Shown piece after piece: positions 61,798 to 64,000 of a DNA stretch of 64,000 nucleotides. The stretch is from Clostridium oryzae (GTDB taxonomy: Bacteria; Bacillota; Clostridia; Clostridiales; Clostridiaceae). Where the stretch lies: the NCBI RefSeq assembly GCF_002029235.1, contig NZ_MZGV01000002.1, forward strand, positions 62,001 through 126,000. The letters run 5' to 3'. A program made the translations under genes and the position numbers. The notes beneath the pieces are model-generated. The model searched no databases. It saw only the letters and a list, made by a program, of their open reading frames with translations, and was not told where the DNA came from. Numbering within the stretch: position 1 is the stretch's first letter; each line of letters begins with the position of its first letter.

Positions 61798-62013
61798 ATG
61801 GAATACACATTATCTATGACCTTTATAAATACTACTGGTGATAAAGTCAGCATAAGCGTATCAGATGTTAAGTCAAATTTGACAAAAGACGAAGCTGTAT
61901 CCCTTATGAATACTATCATTGCAAATGACATATTCGTAAGTGACGGCGGCTCTCTTGTATCAAAATACGGAGCACAGCTTACACAAAGAAATGCAACTAA
62001 GTTCGATATATAA
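61798..62013 (+). CDS. DUF2922 domain protein
   Basis: A 71-residue protein from ATG 61798 with AAAGGAGG: MEYTLSMTFINTTGDKVSIS, then VSDVKSNLTKDEAVSLMNTI and a strand pair ending ATKFDI. A clear DUF2922 member, partner of the DUF1659 gene 42 bases before it. The function is unknown. Confidence 0.88.
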   Translation: MEYTLSMTFINTTGDKVSISVSDVKSNLTKDEAVSLMNTIIANDIFVSDGGSLVSKYGAQLTQRNATKFDI

Positions 62014-62036
62014 ATAATGTCAGGAGTCAGAGTATT

Positions 62037-62067
62037 AAAAATGGTTGCAGAGCATGCAACCATTTTT
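62037..62067. terminator. Bidirectional terminator, DUF2922/beta-glucosidase
   Basis: AAAAATGGTTGC (62037-62048) pairs perfectly with GCAACCATTTTT (62056-62067) around AGAGCAT. It serves the convergent genes on both sides. Confidence 0.9.
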
Positions 62068-62069
62068 TA

Positions 62070-64000
62070 TTACTTATTTAACATTTCTAAAATCTTATCT
62101 AATTCTTTCTCCTTTGATTTGTCTCCGCCAAAATGAAGTATAGATCTTAATGTCATATCCTTCATCATAGCTGTCATATCAGTTCCAAGGTTTTCTGAAT
62201 CATCTGTTCCTTGCCCAAAAGTGCTGCTTAACAGCTCTTCAGTAAGCTTTCTAGCTTGTGGATTTGCCATTACGTCTCCAACTGTTGAATTTCTTGTATA
62301 TATTTTCTTAACTGCTGTAGTACCCTCAACATTTACTACATCCTTAAGATATATATCTTTTGATGAACTTCCAATCAGGATTTCAAAATCTCCGCTCTCA
62401 ACATACCAATCTTTGATATCCACATTGTAGTAAGCAAAAGTTCTCTTATCTAGTACGAATTCAACTGTTTTTTCTTCTCCTGCAGCAAGCTCAACCTTTT
62501 CAAAGCCCTTAAGTTCTTTTACAGGTCTTATTACGCTGCTTTCCACATCTCTAACATAAAGCTGAACTATTTCTTTTCCTGTAAGCTTTCCTGTATTTTT
62601 AACAGTAACCTTTACAACTAATTTTTCTTCATCAGTAATGTTCTTTTTATCCACTGTTATATTTTTATATTCAAATGTAGTGTAACTTAAACCATATCCA
62701 AACGGGAATAAAGTTTCAACTTCTTTTTTATCATAGTATCTGTAGCCTACAAACAATCCTTCCTTATATTCTACAGTGTCCCCTTCACCTGGGAAGTTAA
62801 GATAAGATGGATTGTCACTCAATTTTTTAGGGAAACTTTCTGCTAATTTTCCAGATGGATTAACCTCTCCAAATAGTATATCTGCTATAGCACCAGCTCC
62901 TGCTTCCCCGCCAAGATATGCTTCTAATATTCCTTTGACATTTCCTATCCATGGCATTTCAATTGGTGAACCGTTACTCAAAACAACCACAATATTTTTC
63001 TGAACTTCAGCGATTGCATTGATCAAAGCTATTTGATTATCCGGTATTCTCATATGAGATCTATCATAGCCCTCTGATTCGTATCTATCAGGAAGTCCTG
63101 CAAATATTACAGCAGTTTCAGCTGAAGCAGCTGCATTTTTAGCCTCTTCCATAAGTTTACTGTCAACTTCATCGTTATCCAGGCTAAAACCTTTAGCAAA
63201 TACAATATTCTCACCTTTAGCTGCCTTTTTTAGTTCTTCAGCTGCATTATCAAGCTTATTAGGTTTTATATGAGAGCTTCCGCCTCCCTGATATCTGTAC
63301 TTATCAACAAAACCTCCGATAACTGCAATCTTTCCTTCTTTTTTAAGAGGAAGAATATTATCTTCATTCTTAAGAAGAACCATACACTCTCCAGCAATTT
63401 TTCTTGCTAAACTATGATGCTGCTCTCTATCATAAACAGCACCTTCTTTTTTATTATCAACTGCTTTAAATATAATATTTAATAGTCTCTCTACAGCTTT
63501 ATCCAAAACTTCCTCTTTAAGCTCTCCATTTTTAACAGCTTGAACAATTCTATTATCACCTATACCGTTACTGGATGGCATTTCTAGCTCCAAACCGGCT
63601 TTTAGTGCATTTTCCCTACGGTCTACTGCACCCCAGTCAGACATAACAAATCCCTCATGCCCCCACTCTTCTTTTAATATTGAAGTAAGCAGATATTCAT
63701 TTTCAGAAGCATATGTTCCATTTACTTTATTATATGAACACATAACTGTCCAAGGCTGTGACTGCTTAACTGCACCTTCAAAGCTTGCTAAATATATTTC
63801 TCTTAGTGTTCTCTCATCTACTTCAGCATCCACAGATAATCTTCTATGTTCTTGATTGTTTACTGCAAAATGCTTTAAGGACGTTCCTACTCCCTGACTT
63901 TGCACTCCTTTTATATGATTAGCTGCCATTTCAGTTGAAAGATATGGATCCTCAGAAAAATACTCAAAGTTTCTTCCGCATAATGGCGAACGTTTTATAT
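62070..64000 (-). CDS. Glycoside hydrolase family 3 beta-glucosidase (5' end beyond window)
   Basis: The frame stays open to the window edge, so about 643 residues are seen and the N-terminal ~100 are missing. Visible GH3 features are [31 protein letters not shown] and [17 protein letters not shown], whose Asp is the catalytic nucleophile. The alpha/beta sandwich domain ([18 protein letters not shown]) and a fibronectin-like C-terminal domain ([19 protein letters not shown]) follow. It releases terminal glucose from beta-glucosides; no signal peptide can be judged. Confidence 0.92.
   Translation of the reverse strand, partial: IKRSPLCGRNFEYFSEDPYLSTEMAANHIKGVQSQGVGTSLKHFAVNNQEHRRLSVDAEVDERTLREIYLASFEGAVKQSQPWTVMCSYNKVNGTYASENEYLLTSILKEEWGHEGFVMSDWGAVDRRENALKAGLELEMPSSNGIGDNRIVQAVKNGELKEEVLDKAVERLLNIIFKAVDNKKEGAVYDREQHHSLARKIAGECMVLLKNEDNILPLKKEGKIAVIGGFVDKYRYQGGGSSHIKPNKLDNAAEELKKAAKGENIVFAKGFSLDNDEVDSKLMEEAKNAAASAETAVIFAGLPDRYESEGYDRSHMRIPDNQIALINAIAEVQKNIVVVLSNGSPIEMPWIGNVKGILEAYLGGEAGAGAIADILFGEVNPSGKLAESFPKKLSDNPSYLNFPGEGDTVEYKEGLFVGYRYYDKKEVETLFPFGYGLSYTTFEYKNITVDKKNITDEEKLVVKVTVKNTGKLTGKEIVQLYVRDVESSVIRPVKELKGFEKVELAAGEEKTVEFVLDKRTFAYYNVDIKDWYVESGDFEILIGSSSKDIYLKDVVNVEGTTAVKKIYTRNSTVGDVMANPQARKLTEELLSSTFGQGTDDSENLGTDMTAMMKDMTLRSILHFGGDKSKEKELDKILEMLNK

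Noticed and set aside
1-64000. CRISPR arrays, insertion sequences, rRNA and tRNA genes
   Set aside because: No regular repeat-spacer pattern, transposase frame or RNA gene structure was seen by eye on either strand.

Overview
The window comes from a low-GC Firmicute, most likely a Clostridium. It has a complete trp operon behind a tryptophan T-box, DUF1659/DUF2922 small proteins, LCP and MgtC proteins, AT-rich intergenic DNA and strong AGGAGG ribosome sites. It contains three blocks. Positions 1 to about 29,150 are a siphovirus-type prophage, almost entirely on the minus strand and visibly less AT-rich than the right end. About 29,200-41,030 is a plus-strand defence operon. About 41,230-64,000 is ordinary chromosome.

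Prophage, read in its own direction from right to left. The early genes are a 49-residue protein, a sigma-like regulator behind a structured leader, DUF2800 and DUF2815 proteins, a family A DNA polymerase, a KilAC antirepressor, a DUF4406 protein, a primase-like/VapE helicase, a probable replication origin rich in GGAAC motifs, a VRR-NUC nuclease, a SNF2 helicase and an ArpU/DUF1492-like regulator followed by a terminator. The late genes start with HNH, a probable cos site and TerS. A cassette of MetK, DNA methylase, an unknown protein, DUF4314, amidoligase, GGCT and DUF5049 then separates TerS from TerL. After TerL comes a self-contained moron (promoter, operator-like repeats, gene, terminator), then portal, ClpP-like protease, capsid, head fiber, connectors, tail tube, frameshifted tail chaperone, tape measure, Dit and a truncated receptor-side tail protein. 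Lysis, integrase and repressor genes are not in the window.

Defence operon. Nine or ten closely spaced genes follow one good promoter with an inverted-repeat operator: an ABC three-component (ABC-3C) system (effector with a degenerate HNH, middle component, DUF2326 ABC ATPase), a small XRE regulator, then type I restriction-modification (hsdM, hsdS, two unknown genes, hsdR, GIY-YIG). The two unknown genes are bracketed by an exact 13-bp direct repeat at the hsdS-hsdR junction, which looks like an insertion. The operon occupies the place where a lysogeny module would be expected and ends beside the 3' end of an rlmD/rumA-type gene, a known target of integrative elements.

Chromosome. This holds rlmD-type rRNA methyltransferase, MgtC, a heterodimeric ABC exporter pair with a divergent LysR regulator, an LCP protein, trpEGDCFBA with a tryptophan T-box carrying two antiterminator/terminator units, another ABC exporter, a sigma factor, three small DUF1659/DUF2922-type proteins that share a promoter-like 12-mer, a GNAT protein, a MATE transporter and a GH3 beta-glucosidase cut by the window end.

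All functional calls are from reading motifs and gene order; no database search was possible.
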